From Angiostrongylus vasorum (lineage: Eukaryota > Nematoda > Chromadorea > Rhabditida > Metastrongylidae): a DNA stretch of 64,000 bases. Made by a program: the position numbers and the translations under genes. Below, one piece after another: positions 10,011 through 23,500 of the stretch. The notes under the pieces were generated by a model. The model worked only from the letters and a program-made list of their open reading frames with translations, was not told the origin of the DNA and searched no databases. The stretch lies in assembly GCA_018806985.1 (NCBI GenBank), contig JADANN010000434.1, positions 1,426,001-1,490,000 of the forward strand. Direction: 5' to 3'. Each line of letters begins with the position of its first letter. The first letter of the stretch is position 1.

Positions 10011-12690
10011 GGAAACTGAGCTTGTACGTCATGCGAGGGCTGTCCATTTAAGTTACGAAAGGAGTATACTATCTAGTTCTCCAAGTATTACTGCAGAGGA
10101 GATTTCGTTTCAGTGAGATTATCTAACATTCGTGTCGTAGGAAAAAACATATCGAATGATTCAAACTTGTCTATTTTGGTTCTCCAGTAGCATGCAATTA
10201 CAACGCTAAGGAGCTCGTTCTTTGTGCTCAGCAAAATCCATGGCTACCGATGCCTTTAACGACAACTCGTAAAATGAGTGCAAATGGCCCACGAAGCATT
10301 CCTTCCTGACACTGGTTAAAATTATCCAAGACATAATATTTATCTATGAGTGTCGGATAACAGATCAAGTTCAGGTAGAACACTAGGCTAGAATTCGGCT
10401 CGTCTTGGTCAAGCACCTGCTTTTTTATACAAGTAATCTCGCAAGAACATTTTCAGAGATGTCTGAAGATAAAGCTGAATAGACCTCTAAACGAGCTAAA
10501 AATAGTGGCAACCGAAAATTCCTTAGTAATCGTTGCCAGTTTAAGTGTTTTTAAAAGCGCTGAGCTAATCACTGCGATTCTACTATTTTCCTTTTGATTT
10601 TTGTTACTGTAAGGTAAAATCATCGCTTCCGATGCTGACCACTTTCACTGAAAAGTGTCACCATATTTTCTACCAGTACTTCTTAAGACCAACTGATGAA
10701 AAACTTAGTTACAGCCCTTTCGACGATGAGTTGATGCAAACATGATGAATTTAAAAGCGAAGGTCAAATCAAGGACCTTTGCTGGAGACTGACATCTCGC
10801 TGCATTGTGCACAAACCTGTTTTCAAAGAGTTCGAATTAAAGAACTAACTGGCATCAAGTAAATGACATTTTACTTCAGTTACTGTGACGATGAATAGAG
10901 AAACATGCAATATAGAAGTGAACAAGAAAGAAGAACTCTCTGAAAACAGTGAGAAACATTCGGATAACACAAGGAGCCAAAGGCTTTAGCGACGATGAGG
11001 CGTTTTATATTTTGGAGACAGCTCGTATAGTTAGACAATTTCAACAGTTGACCACGCACTTTTTTCGTCGAGACCTACTTGACGACGCAACAGAACTCGT
11101 TTCGCTTTCAGCAATGATAGTTGCGTCAAGGTCAGCTCTAGATTGCCCTTACGTGCTGAATTAACACCACCGGAATCTTTTTCAAACAGACTGAAAAAAG
11201 AAAAAACAAGAAAAAAGACATTTGCAAAACCCAGACCCCTGGACAGATTCGAACCCGCGATTATCCTTTCCGAAGCTCATGTGTTACCCACTGCAACTCT
11301 GAGGTCCTTACTTTCTCTTTCTCTCAGCTCCCTCCCTCCATGGGCTGTCTGAGTTTTTGAAAATATTCTAGCACCATTGTGGTTATGTTTTAAATGGCAC
11401 TCTTCCATGAAAAATTAGCAGGCACTAAATAAGAAGTTATGCGAAGAAAGAGAATTCTTGGGAGACCCAGAAGATGAAGGCGAAAAGGAAGTCGGACTAA
11501 ACAATCGAAAATGGAGGCGAAGATTTATAAGATATTAAACTAATGTATTTTCAGTAAGAGAGTGAAACCGATGACTACAAATGTCATAGGCTGTGAGCGA
11601 TAAGAATTTCCTAGGCTTCTGCCGAAAATCTGAATAAAATGACTTAAAAATAAGGTTAAATCCAGAATTTTCAACGAGGAAAAAGATTGGAACGCTTTTT
11701 GATAGTCCAGAGAAAAAAAATCAGAGTGAAAAATAACTGAAACTAGAGAGTGCGAAGAGTGGATAATGAATACTTTATATACTAAGTGTGCCAATCAATG
11801 AGCAATGGCGCGTTACTCACCAGTAGGCGCATAGTCATTGGTTCGGTCCGAGCTGGTGACCCTACACCTATCAACGTTCCAGAGTAGACAAGCTGGTCTA
11901 GCCGAGAGGCATCTATAAACAATGAAAGACCGATTTGTCTAACATCCGTTAGTTTCTACAAATTATAGAATTATATAGACGAAATTCAACGACTAACTTC
12001 TATGTGTGGCTGGAATGGGACGCTTCAACATTGATAAACACAAGCCATGTTAGGTGACTGAAACAGTTTCGTGCTGCCATTTCAGAAAAAAAAACCGCAA
12101 AAAAGAAAAACTGAACAAATTTCGAGAACAAATTGAAGCCAGGAACAGCATGATACTCGACCATCAAACAGAAACAACCAGTTGGCTATTAGTTTACTAA
12201 AATTTACATGGCATTTTTTGAAAAGAAACATCATGAGTCTACTGTGGGTTGGAATTTACTACGTCTTCCTGGTTTTAGTAACCTATAAAAACTGAGAAAC
12301 GGCTGGATTCCTTTTCAACAGAACTCAACAGCATGTAGGGTTGTGTCATAAAGCTTAGTGCAGTGGAAGCATACGTCATACGTAAGAACACAGTCCGTGG
12401 TTCGGCATCCGGCTAAGTCAATGAAGACTTGAATTCACCCAGCGTGGACTGAAGTATATCCCTATTCTCTCACTATCAAATTTTTCCAATATGGTTTAAA
12501 TAAATTATTGCAGACAGAAAACTATTAGGACATTTGCAAATTTCGGAACAATCATAGATGGAACGCGACGAAGATAACACAAGTGCCACAAACTTCTTTT
12601 TTCTTTTACAGGAAATCACTGGAAAAAACGCTTAGACCTTCCCACTAACTTATCTTGGTACTACTTTAGTGATACCATTAGTAACAGTAA
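10011..12690. other. Gene desert
   Basis: Apart from the SINE-2 copy at 11212-11440, nothing recognised. Open frames are short and unsupported by splice signals or family motifs. Confidence 0.6.
11212..11440 (-). repeat. SINE-2 copy
   Basis: Minus B box (GATTCGAACCCGCGATTATC) at about 11249, then a plus-type tail with TTGAAAATATTCTAGCACCA. Confidence 0.6.
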
Positions 12691-12966
12691 GGATAAAGCT
12701 CTCGGTGTTGATCAATCCCTGAGGGATGCGCCACTTATTCGACTTCACTAAGCATCGTTGGAGTTGGTGATTGAATGTAGATCTGGCCTTTACAATGACT
12801 CGCGGTGACCTACCGATGTATCGAGCCAGTGCTACTATCCTCCCGGACAAGCCTAGTACCAATTTCCCGACCCCGGAGAGATGGAGAGCTTTGTGGGCCA
12901 CGTGTGCGGGAATCGATTCCATGTGTATTGCAGGGCGCCTCCGACCACTGCGCCACATGCGCCCTA
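12691..12966 (-). repeat. SINE-1 copy, well preserved
   Basis: Runs from tail AAGCTCTCGGTGTTGATCAA to head GCGCCACATGCGCCC. Long open frames across it are a property of the repeat, not a gene. Confidence 0.88.
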
Positions 12967-13299
12967 TAAAATAGTGGTTATTCACAAAGTTTATCTGATC
13001 AGTCTCATTTCTACTCTTAAGATACCGATTGTATTCATTTGATAACACTGTTAAACTCCAACAATTCTTCGTTTTAGTTTAGTTAATGGAGGTCACCATG
13101 AGCTGGACATATTTGCTTGAAATTTAAAAAACTCAATCATTTTCAACTATAAATGAGTCAAAGGTGACTCACTTCATCGAGAATGTGTCAGTTTCAGTCG
13201 AACAGAAATGGAGAATATGTGTTGATTGAACTAGCACAAGGATTCTTTCAAAAGAATTTGTCCTATTGCTATTCAAATATCAACCATTTATGCAGTCAC

Positions 13300-13850
13300 A
13301 AGTACGTGGGCTTCGAACTTGTGATTTTCGTTACCAGTTATGCACGCGCTATCGACCACAGCATCTGTACTAGTACCTTTGCTTTGCCTTTCTCTCAGCC
13401 ATTTCTATACTTTAACAGTGATTGTAGCAATCAACCGTTAGCTGGGAATAATCTGGCGAGCAAAAAAATCGGCGTCGAACTCATTTTACCTGAAACTGCA
13501 GACAAAATCACAATATCTTAACTTTTGTTTACTACCTACTCATAATTTCACGGCAAAGTACGATGTCAACTACAACCACAACGAAGGGACATACCAATTT
13601 GTGGTCCCCAGGTCATTCCCATTAACGGGTAACTGTTGATAGCCCTACAGTAAAAAAACATTCTGAAAGAAAGGCGAAGCAAGAGCTTTGCTGGCGTGTG
13701 GATAGCAGGTGAACTTCTGGTAAGAGTAGTTGGGTCTTGAAAGCCCGATTGAGGTTCCGAATTTTTGCTCATATCTTAGCATCCTTGTTGTCGCATTTCA
13801 CATAGTATGCTGCTATGAACAACATTAGGCGGTAAAAAAAAACTCAAGAT
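13300..13850. repeat. Two SINE-2 copies, worn
   Basis: First copy holds CTTTGCCTTTCTCTCAGCC and GCAATCAACCGTTAGCTGGG (minus). Second (13566-13850) holds GGTCATTCCCATTAACGGGT and CATATCTTAGCATCCTTGTT (plus). Confidence 0.65.
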
Positions 13851-13889
13851 ATTGCGATCTGTATAATGTTATTATATTCTATTCATTAA

Positions 13890-14300
13890 GCGTTCCAACG
13901 GTTTACCGCCTCATTGTGGCCAGGAAGTGTTCCTAGGTGTCGGGCTATGATGTACAGCGGAGGATTCATCCCTCTGGCAGGGGTCAGGATCTCCCAAGCT
14001 GAGAAGGAGTCCAGAGTTTCCATCAGGAAGCCCAGCTAAGAGTGAACCAATACCAAGATCAACCACCGTCCTGGTGTCAAACTAGTCGCATGGTGGCAAA
14101 CCTCCCTTTGATCCACAAGAGTGGCGACTGCCTGTGGTAGTGACGACCTGGGGCAGAGTTTGGCCAGGCTGACCTCAGGACTCCATGGAAACACAATGCC
14201 TAAACCAGCAGAACTCCGAGAAGTGGAGAATATGCTGGGGCCCGCACAACCACTGAGGACGGGCTATCCAAGTATCCAAGTAAGTATTCATTCAGTCGTA
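13890..14300 (+). repeat. R3 repeat family copy
   Basis: About 400-base unit: GTTTACCGCCTCATTGTGGC, CCAAGCTGAGAAGGAG, CATCAGGAAGCCCAGCTAAG, GGTGTCAAACTAGTCGCATG, CAACCACTGAGGACGGGCTA, ending CCAAGTATCCAAGTAAGTA. No long conserved protein frame was recognised; it may be the 5' part of a LINE. Confidence 0.7.
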
Positions 14301-14756
14301 AAAATAAACCGGACAGAAAATGTCTATCTAAGCATGTACTTACATTACCAAGGAGAATAAAGAAAGACGGTGGATAAATCAAGGGCAAAGCGAGTGCTTA
14401 AATAAAAATGAGCTATTAAACACTTGGCGAAGTCGATGATGTGAAAAAATATCTGGACGAACTATTTCATTTTCTTGATAGTCAGCTTCTACTTGTTATA
14501 CAACCTAATAGAATCCACATTTCCTTAAATACTACGACGTGACGCCTCTGAAAAGTTAAGCGTAAAACACAACTGCGGAGATCAAAGAGTCGTCGCGCCG
14601 ACGATTGATAGCGCACTGAAGAACAATGCTGGCATGGCGTCAAAAGATAAACAGCCAGCTCGTTTATAGTTTTCTGTGTATACTTATGTAGATATTCATG
14701 TAGATATATCTGTATGTGCATGTACTTATATATGCGTGCATGCCATATCTTCTTCT

Positions 14757-15081
14757 CATTGATGAACTAACACGAGGCTGGTAAAAATTTCTGCTCGGGT
14801 AAAGTTTCGGCCCATCGCCTTCTTCGGAGCCGGAGTGAATCGAGTCGATTGTTGTCCATAGGGATTCTTTCATGCGATCTGGTCCATCGTAGACGTATCG
14901 AGTCAAATCTTCGAGAGTTAAGCACCGCTCGAATGAAGTATTCTCACTCGGTAGTGACCTTTTATACAGGACAGCTGCTCGCTAACTATCCACTGATAAC
15001 AATTTGTTTTTTCTCCAGACAATCCACTCTGCAGCGGTTGGTATTAGATTAGCTAGCACATAGCGCGTTAGTTCACCAATG
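14757..15081. mobile_element. 325-base element with about 18-base terminal inverted repeats
   Basis: Left end CATTGATGAACTAACACG (14757-14774) mirrors the right end CGCGTTAGTTCACCAATG (15064-15081) with two mismatches. The interior is related to the element at 7420-7842 and holds a worn hammerhead-like motif (minus, 14798-14833, core CCGAAGA). No coding capacity seen. Confidence 0.65.
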
Positions 15082-15650
15082 AAAAAAGACATTTATCATT
15101 TATACTGAGGCTAAGTGAGAGTTAGTTTGGGAAACGCCTGCGTGTTTGCAGTAATGTCCGCATTGCACTAAGTCCCGTTAACAATGGCAGGGACCGGGGC
15201 GTGTTAGATCTTTGTCGTCATGAATGTCTTCATTTTAGATGACGACAATGGATTGAGATCGTACACTCGTGAAACATATCATTTCTTGGTAGCTTTTTCT
15301 TTCATTGTAATATCCATTTTACAAAAAGAAAGCTTAAAATGGGAACAATTAATGAAGTTGCAAGAGGCCTGGGTATCGATCAAATTTTGTGCTACTTGTT
15401 ATCTTCGGAGTACACAAAGGAAGTTACATAAAGAGTGGGAATGAGAGGAACAGAATCTCATCATATTTACCCCTAGGTGAAATTTCACCTCAGGTGATTC
15501 GCTTCTATTAGTGGCTAGCTCTTATCCAATAAGTCTTTGCTCGATGATGAGAAAGCAAAAAAAAATTTGTGGCCACGAACTATGTATTAAATTTCCACTA
15601 AAAGTACAAAAAAAATCCTATAGAAGCCTTCACTCCTAATAAAGGATGGA

Positions 15651-15922
15651 GGATGAAGCTCTCGGCGTTGATCAATCCCCTGAGTGATGCGCCATGCATT
15701 CGACTTCATTAAGCATCGTTTGGTTGGATCCATATCCGGTCTTTACAATAACACGCGGTGGTCTACCGATGTATCGAGCTAGTGCTGCTATCCTCCCAGA
15801 CAAACCTGGTACCAATTTGCCGACCCCGGAGGGATGGAAGGCTTGGTGAGCCATGGGCGCAAGGATCAATTCCACGTGTGTGCTGCAGGGGCGCCTCCTG
15901 ACCACTGCGCCACAGGTGCGCT
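15651..15922 (-). repeat. SINE-1 copy
   Basis: Tail AAGCTCTCGGCGTTGATCAA to head GCGCCACAGGTGCGC; typical body with CCAATTTGCCGACCCCGGAG. Confidence 0.88.
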
Positions 15923-16189
15923 ATCATCACTCTTAGGCCAAGTCAAACGCGCATATCACACCAGTTTAGTATTCAGGCCGTTAGAAAAACTTCCCTGTAA
16001 AGGTTGAACTCAAGATGGTGTAGAATTCTCTGATATCAAGTGTTCATGAAAAAAGTGGCTTCCTGCGCTATATCTATCGTCAGTATAAAAAGACTCACAA
16101 AAGCACATAGTCCAAAATAAAAAAAAAGGACGGCATCAGTTATTTTAACAAGTTGCTTCCTTTATTAGCCTTGCCCGAAGTCAAATATT

Positions 16190-16480
16190 GTAAGGATTGC
16201 AGTCTTCTTTCATTCGACTCGTTCGACTGGTCTCTGGCACCGTTCATCTACGATGGTATTCGGATTTGTGTATAGTTTCGGGCTGCTGATAATTTCGGTG
16301 TTCTTCAAGAAGACCGTTGAATGCTAGTCGAATGGTTTTTCCCTGGAATCCTGGAGTAGCTGCGCTACGGTGTTACTAGCTCTTCACTACAGGGAGCCAA
16401 CCATAGAAATTTGAAATCAGTTTTGCGATCCCGGAAGGATAGGACGCTTCATTGGCCCTGTGAGGATTCGGACCAAGATA
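16190..16480 (-). repeat. SINE-3 copy, diverged
   Basis: Recognised by TTCATTCGACTCGTTCGACT (reverse of the family's distal block) and CGATCCCGGAAGGATAGG. Confidence 0.5.
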
Positions 16481-19400
16481 TTTTAGCAGTTCGACTGCTT
16501 TTCAATCAACAGTTCTTATGAAACACCAAACTAATGGTATCGAAGGAATAATTGTTCACTACATCGTTATTGCACCTAAAAACTTCTGTCGACATTTATA
16601 GTACATCATAGAATTAGCTTCAATCAAAGTTCTAGTCGCTCATTAGGATTAATATAGCTTTACTATATCCCATGAAACTAATATATTTTGTAAAGTCATC
16701 TTAAATAAAACACTTTTATTAGAAAATTATACGGCTCCTCGTCAAACGTCTCACGCCTGTAGCATCATTTATTTCACCAAGATGGTACTCTTTTGTGATC
16801 TCGAGCTCGGCTATGGTTTGAGAACCTGTCGCTTCCGATCGCCACTGACATGTTGAATGCGGAAGTAAGCGGATTTTCCTGGATACCAACGAAACCGTGA
16901 TACATAGTTCCCAGATCTTCACCAAGGACAGGCCTCTGCACTTGTAAATAGGCGGTTCGTTGTGTAGCCATTCGATTCCTCACATCAGTGCAGCGATTCC
17001 TGGGATCGGTTAGATTGGCTACTCACTCAACGGCAGTCTCTCACACCGAATTCAACTATAACTACAAGAAACTAAGGGAAAGACAACGAAAATTCTGCCA
17101 CTATTTGCATGCTGTTGATATACCTAAAAGTTTCTGCATACGAGATTCAGGTTTCGGCCGAACAAAGGACCTTCTAGATGTAGTGTTCGCTGTTAGTGGA
17201 ACGCTATCGTAAACATGGTGCTCCGCCTATCCCAAAAAACCGTATCTCAATTCGTTTTTCAATCGACCTCACATAAGACAGCCACAAAGTCTTCAAAGAG
17301 AAATTTCAAGCAATGGTACGAAGTTCAACAAGGGCATGCTCCTACGTGAGGCTATGGAGGCTCAGAGTGGCGCATGCGATTACAGATGTGTGTAAAGTAT
17401 AAAAAAATCAGGATGGTGTGCTCTGTATCACCGCATTGTCAACGTGACTCTGAGGAAGTGATTTCCTTTTATATTCAGAATGATGATTGATATATGCAGA
17501 ATGACTGAGACTATCTTTCGAATGCGCACGCAAACATACTAGTTGCCCTTTCAATGGTTTGTGTCACCTTACAGTGCTGATATCGTGCAGCCTGTGTGTT
17601 GCAATGTGACGAGTCATCTTCAGTTTAGTGAAGCTTCATAACACTGTCTGAAACCAAAATTAAGACTAGACCATTGCAAGGAATCGCTGCGGTAATGGAA
17701 GAATCCTAATCGGAAAGAGGTTCGCCTACTTCTGATCCAGAAGTAGCAGTGATTGACTGTGATGAAGAGCTAGGAATGCACTGGTACAGAGCATCCGAAG
17801 ACTGCAAAGAAGGGAGGAACTGGACCAAACAGTAAGGCAGCAGTGAAATGTAAATTGTTGTGAGGACACCATACTAAGTCGAGACAGATCGTTGAAGTAT
17901 CACGTGATACAAAAATCTGGCTAATTTTTTTTGTTTAGAGGTGTTTCAGTCATTACGTAAAAAATTTACTGCCAACCAAAAACCTGCATGTGGGCAAGAC
18001 CTTGTGAAATAAGTAATTTTTAACATAGCTGGGAAAGAAGCTGATAAAAATAAATAATAAAAATATAATAAATAAAATAAATAATAAAATAGATCGATGA
18101 TATTTTTTCAGGCTTAAGGCGAAGTACATAGTTAAAGGGTAAAATATCTTCATTGTAAAGTAGGTATGACATTCACGGAGAGCTATCAATCGGCTCGGAT
18201 GAGCTAATCCTAAGCTCGTCCGGATGACATCAATGTGAACTTTTCTGGATTTTATTCAACACTAAGTAATGGCTAAGCCGAATTCTAGAGACAAGAAAAT
18301 TTAACACCGGTAGCAAATAGGGAAGGTTTTTTTAATGGTTGAAGATCGATGAACGACTTTGCGTTCGTTCACTCTAAAAGAGTTGCACTTTAAACGATCA
18401 TAGGAACATCAGACATTACAGGCTAGAAAAAGAAACCAAAAGGAAAACTATAATGGGTTACTCAAATTATTTTTCAGCAAAAAATTTGAATTTCCCGCTA
18501 AAATACAACTCAAAGTATAATTAGAACCTTAGCGAGTTCATTTGTAGAAGTAATGAATGCCAATGCAGTAAGCATAGAGTGCACTCCACTGAGGTCTATG
18601 ACATAACCAGTGCTGATAGGGTTTAACAATTTTTCCTACCACAAATGTATTCTAGAACAAAAAACTTTGACGCCGTTTCTCATTCTGAGGATCTTACGCT
18701 TTCAGGTAACTCCAAAATTTGACTTCAAGTGCTGCTTTATCTCTTTACAGTGACTTTTTCTAGAGATTCGTTATGTACATTTCGAAAGAATTCAACTAAA
18801 GATTAAGCCAGAGATGCCGTCATGGCAAAAAACGTAGCCATCAGGAGATAAAATATGGCTCAATTTTCGGCCATGACGGATTTTCCACTCTATCGGAAGA
18901 CTACGAAATTGCTAATAACACCTCTTCTTAAAAAGCGATGTGGTATTTATTTGGATGGAGTAGCAGAGATGAGTGTTTGAACGATGAACGAAACAACACA
19001 ACGATTCCATCTAGTGAGTTTCGAAGACGTCAGTCAAGGTAAAATAGGAAACTTGTCGGTAACTCTTAGATTGGGCTGGAAAAACGCCACATAAAAGCAA
19101 TGCACGTAGTCTCCATAAAGGAAAAAACCAGTTTGTGCTGATGGCCCCGTGCGCGACGGATGGCAGTCGGGGGCAGAACGATTCCCACCTCGAACTCCCA
19201 TCCAAACAGACAAAGAGCGCCCAGGCCGATGGCATCGCATTGTCTCGCCCCCGTCCACCACGACGGCGATTTAGTGGATCGGTTCCGCTGCTGAATGCTC
19301 TTCTTCTCACGACACAACGATCGGTGTCAAGCGAAGAGGAAGGCAGAATAACGTCAAGAAGAACATTTCTGGTATCTCAGATCCAATAGAATATCATGTA

Positions 19401-19986
19401 ACACAGTTTTGGACACTTTTTTGGACTCATACAAGTTTCGGGATGGGTTCCTTCCTCTATGGTGATTCAAACGTTTGGTACCATTTTTACCGTACCACTA
19501 TCCCAAGGACATAAAGTGAAAAACAATTTCGAACGAACCAACTAAAACAAATCAATCATTGTGCCCATGGAACGACGTAACAAGTGCTACGTAGATGAAG
19601 AACAAACTAGTCATCCTTTCATCCTTTATAGATTTCTTTCTTTTTTTGGTCTCCTTTTTTCAATTCTTCCCTTCTATTTTCTGCCACCACTGCGGAAAAT
19701 GAATTTAAATTTGGATTTAAAGTTCCACTGAAGGCGCTCCGATTCTGATGACTGAATTAGAGTGAGTGCATCTAAAACCAGTACAGTACGCTGTAATTCA
19801 TGCAACAGCTTCCGGTGAGAAACAGTTGCTAACCCTTGTGGAAATTGTGGAATATCACATTGATTATCTCTCGTCACCACTTGCAGTACATTTAAGGTCT
19901 CTAGATAGATGACCTTATAGAAATCAACAGTTTTGACTTAAAAAAGGTTGTATAGAGCACTTTTTGTAAATGTTTTTCTACAAGAA
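16481..19986. other. Gene desert with CpG-rich patch
   Basis: Overlapping minus frames at 16719-16983 look mildly protein-like (EITKEYHLGEINDATG) but are frame-broken and unrecognised. 17953-18190 is very AT-rich with AAATAATAAAATA runs. Confidence 0.5.
19130..19320. other. CpG-rich patch with overlapping open frames
   Basis: CCGTGCGCGACGG, TCGGGGGC, CGCCCCCGTCC, CGACGGCG in an otherwise AT-rich gene desert. Open frames of 75-99 codons occur on the minus strand and 84 on the plus. None is recognised; it may be a first exon or regulatory CpG patch. Confidence 0.35.
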
Positions 19987-20255
19987 GGGTGGGTGTGGCG
20001 GAGTGGTCGGAGGCGCTCTGCAACACACACGTGGAATCGATCCCCGCGCCCATGGCCCATCAAGCCTTCCATCCCTTCGGGATCGGCAAATTGGTACCAG
20101 GCTTATCTGGGAGGATAGCAGCACTGGCTCGATACATCGGTAGGCTACCGAGAGTCATTGTAAAGACCAGATATGCATTCAATCACCTCCAATGGTACTC
20201 AACGAAGTCGAATGCACGGCGCATCCCTCAACGATTGATCAACGCCGACAGCTTT
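19987..20255 (+). repeat. SINE-1 copy, well preserved
   Basis: GGGTGGGTGTGGCGGAGTGG head with A box, GGAATCGATCCCC B box, GATCAACGCCGACAGC tail. Confidence 0.9.
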
Positions 20256-20438
20256 GTCTTTTTTATCCTTTTTTCTATAAGTTGTACTTGTAAACTGCAC
20301 GTGAAGAACTACCAAGACTCTATAAGACCATCTATGCTTTAGCTTACTTTAACGAAGAACAAGATGTTTTGAACGTATTCCAAAAACCAATAAGCTCTAG
20401 ATAAGCGTAAAAAAAAGAAGAAAAGGATAATTATAGGG

Positions 20439-20441
<3 letters not shown>

Positions 20442-20496
<55 letters not shown>
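20442..20496. repeat. (GA)n microsatellite
   Basis: About 55 bases of uninterrupted GA within a purine-rich stretch. Confidence 0.98.
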
Positions 20497-20499
<3 letters not shown>

Positions 20500-20500
<1 letters not shown>

Positions 20501-23500
20501 AAAGTAAAAGAGAAAAAAATGGTAGAGGAACATTTATAAAGTTTTCAAAGCTTGCTGTTTCAAGCTGGTTCAAAGAAACAAATACACTTAAAAACATTTA
20601 AGGAACACACAATACTAACTGCTAGTACAAGTCCCAGTGCATTGAATGCATCGAATAACGACAACTTCACCTCGGAGTGACGGAAATTTAGCAGTTTGTG
20701 GAAGTAAATATCTATGGCAAATAGCATGAAAACGATAAGAATAACGAATTCTGTTACGATCAACATGAAACATCCTTCTCAGAAATCTCGAACTGGATCG
20801 ACATAACTCGTCCAGATTTTTTGTCGATGGCAAATAGGATGAATGTAAAGCACGTGCATAAGAATCCATAAAAATGACTCCCACAATAATATTCGACTTT
20901 GTAAGGAAAAGAAAATGAGACCACTTGTAGGATCGAAGTCTCCGACTAGTTTTATTTTAAAATTTGTAGTTGATTAGCTATAGATGGGAAAAAAAAAGTC
21001 GTCAGAAAAAATCCCCCAATAAGAAATGTACGACATTAGTCGTATCTGTCAAATGATCGGCAAACTGATAAGCACCGGCTTTTTCTCAAACCCTAAGCAA
21101 ACAGATATTTTCATCGGCAAGTACGGCCAGGTGCAGAACAAATCTACTGACCGGAGATGAAACACGAAATGGAAACGCTTCAGCAGCAGTGAGCATTTTA
21201 GAAGTGCATAAATTCCACATCGTTCACCAGTACTATTCATGTGAATGGTTAAATGACCTTCATAGATACATCTGACAGTTACACTCAACTGATTTCATCA
21301 ATAAAATGCTCAAACGTTACAACTACAACTGGGCAACACCAACGAATAACCATGGAATACTGTTAACATTAGTAATGTTGTAAAGGAGAAGATTCACTGC
21401 ACTATAGACAAGCTGGACATTAAGAAGACAGTGGCGAGAAAGATCTGCAGAAAAGACCTTTAAAAACTTTCCCTAGACAGGCACCAAGAATACGAAGAAA
21501 AATTCACAGTAGACCAGGTTTTTCTACCTTTCGTTTAGTTTTGACTTTGTTCAGGCTGGACTGGTCTCCCACATAAGGAAAGGACTTCTACATTCCCAGC
21601 AGGACACCGAGTAAAAGCAAACCAACGCAAAGAGCCTTCATCCTGGGAAAGCAGTCTCCAGAGAAGAGAGTGAATCTCTCTAATTATAACGTGGGCTTCC
21701 CTAGATTTCAAGGAAAAGAAAGAAAGTAGACCAGCACAATACCTTTCACATGAAAAAGCAGATTGGTCGGCGTACGATTCCTTGAGAGGACAGGCCATTC
21801 AAGAATTCAATCAATGGAGAACATTCATAGCATTGACTTAAATTACTTATCTTTCCACTAGCTGTCGAGTAACTCGAGTAATTCCAGTAGATTCAAGCGA
21901 ACTATAAATCCCTGTCCTGTAGCAGAGTTGCTTTATGGATTCTTTTTCAGAACGCATGGTATCATCACTTTATTAAGCGTCTTCATGAAAACTGTGACCA
22001 TCAAGCCCGTAGTTCCGTGCAGTTCACATGACATAAAAATCCGGTGGTCCGTTTTCGTCAAGCAGTTGTCGGCAAGAAGCATCACTTGCCCATACTTCAT
22101 TCTCATCGTCTTGGCACACGTGACGGGTGTCCCTGATCTTCGATTTCCGACATTTGTTCAAAAACCATGTTCTCTCTCTTTGACACATGTGATACGAGAC
22201 TCCTAGCAATCACAACCTTTAAGGAGCGTCTGGAAACAATGAGCGGACTTTCGATCTACCTACCTTGCTTCCAGGTTTGCTGGGCGTATCTAAAGGCTTA
22301 AAAAGCCATTTCATCGAAGAGTTGGTCGCATGTCCTTCACCATGCTTAGCACACCCTCGTAACATCTTGTAACTAGCTTTTTCCGTCCTTCTTGTCCAGC
22401 TGTGAGGGCACGTTGACCTCTTTATGCTGACTTGTAAACAAATTGTGTTATACTATACTACAATATAAAGGTTGTGCGGTATGAAACGTCCAAGTTTGAA
22501 CGGCCATGGATTTTTTTTCGACAGATTTGCAGCGAAATTGGCTTTTCAACAACAGGCAATAATTTTCAATAATTGGAGTGCTTTTGAAGTCCTGAACTTT
22601 ATAGATTTATGGAAGAAGCTTTGGTGCATTGCGACCATCGCATACATATTTTTTACATGACATTTTTCAAATTTATGTATGTATAAAATTAGAGCTCTCA
22701 AAAAAATCGATAATCGAACCGAATGTTTTAGAAATTCTAACGGAAAGGCGGCATCTGGAAACTGGAACAATGGATTTCGACACCATCGTGTCATGCTGGA
22801 GGAATTCTCCCTTGCCCAATTTTTTTTCGTGTTCGAAATACCAAGCTTAGAGAAGAAAACCGCGATCAATAGACTTCATGGGAACTATTAAAATCGCGAG
22901 TTCATCATAATGAAAGAAGAGAACATGTATCTTATAGGGGCTCTGAAATATGCTGGCTTAAAATTGAAATCAGCCACTACTTTCGCATCGCATGTCTCCT
23001 ACAGGAGTCATATCGCCACGAGTGTGTAGAAATTCCACTTTATCAATCGAAGTAAGGACCATTAAAACTATTGGATTAGTATGCCTTTGCGAACGTATCG
23101 CAGGTCTCGATGTTCAATCTAATTAAAGGTTTGGGTCACAGCATCGCACTGTCCCGTCAATAGGCTTTCTAACCCCCTCAAAGAATTTTTTCGAGATGCT
23201 TGAAGAAGTGCTAAACCTTTGGAAAAAAAACTAGTGAATCGGACGGATGAGAGATGATATACCAGTTCGACTCGATCAACCTACTGAGCACTACCAATGA
23301 AAGAAAAAAGGGAGGAATTTTTTTTTCCTCCTGGCGATGTTTATGCGTCGATTGATTTTCGCATTATTCAAGAAGTTGTAGTCGACGATCATACTAGGGA
23401 GAATCCAAAAATTGTCATAACGTCCTTATGATGCAAACTTGGTTTCGAGAACTGTACGTGTGCTTCTCTGTCTAGGCGTCGCGTAGTACGTCGCTTTCTT

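Noticed and set aside
11886..11930. tRNA-Ser-like GGTCTAGCCGAGAGGC
   Set aside because: Only an A-box-like string; no B box or acceptor stem follows.
12650..13048. 132-codon open frame and similar ones at 1984, 15672, 19989, 31631 and 61816 with the same SGRIAALARYIGR-type protein
   Set aside because: They are translations of SINE-1. Frames shift between copies, other frames are equally open, and the DNA has tRNA-like pol III boxes.
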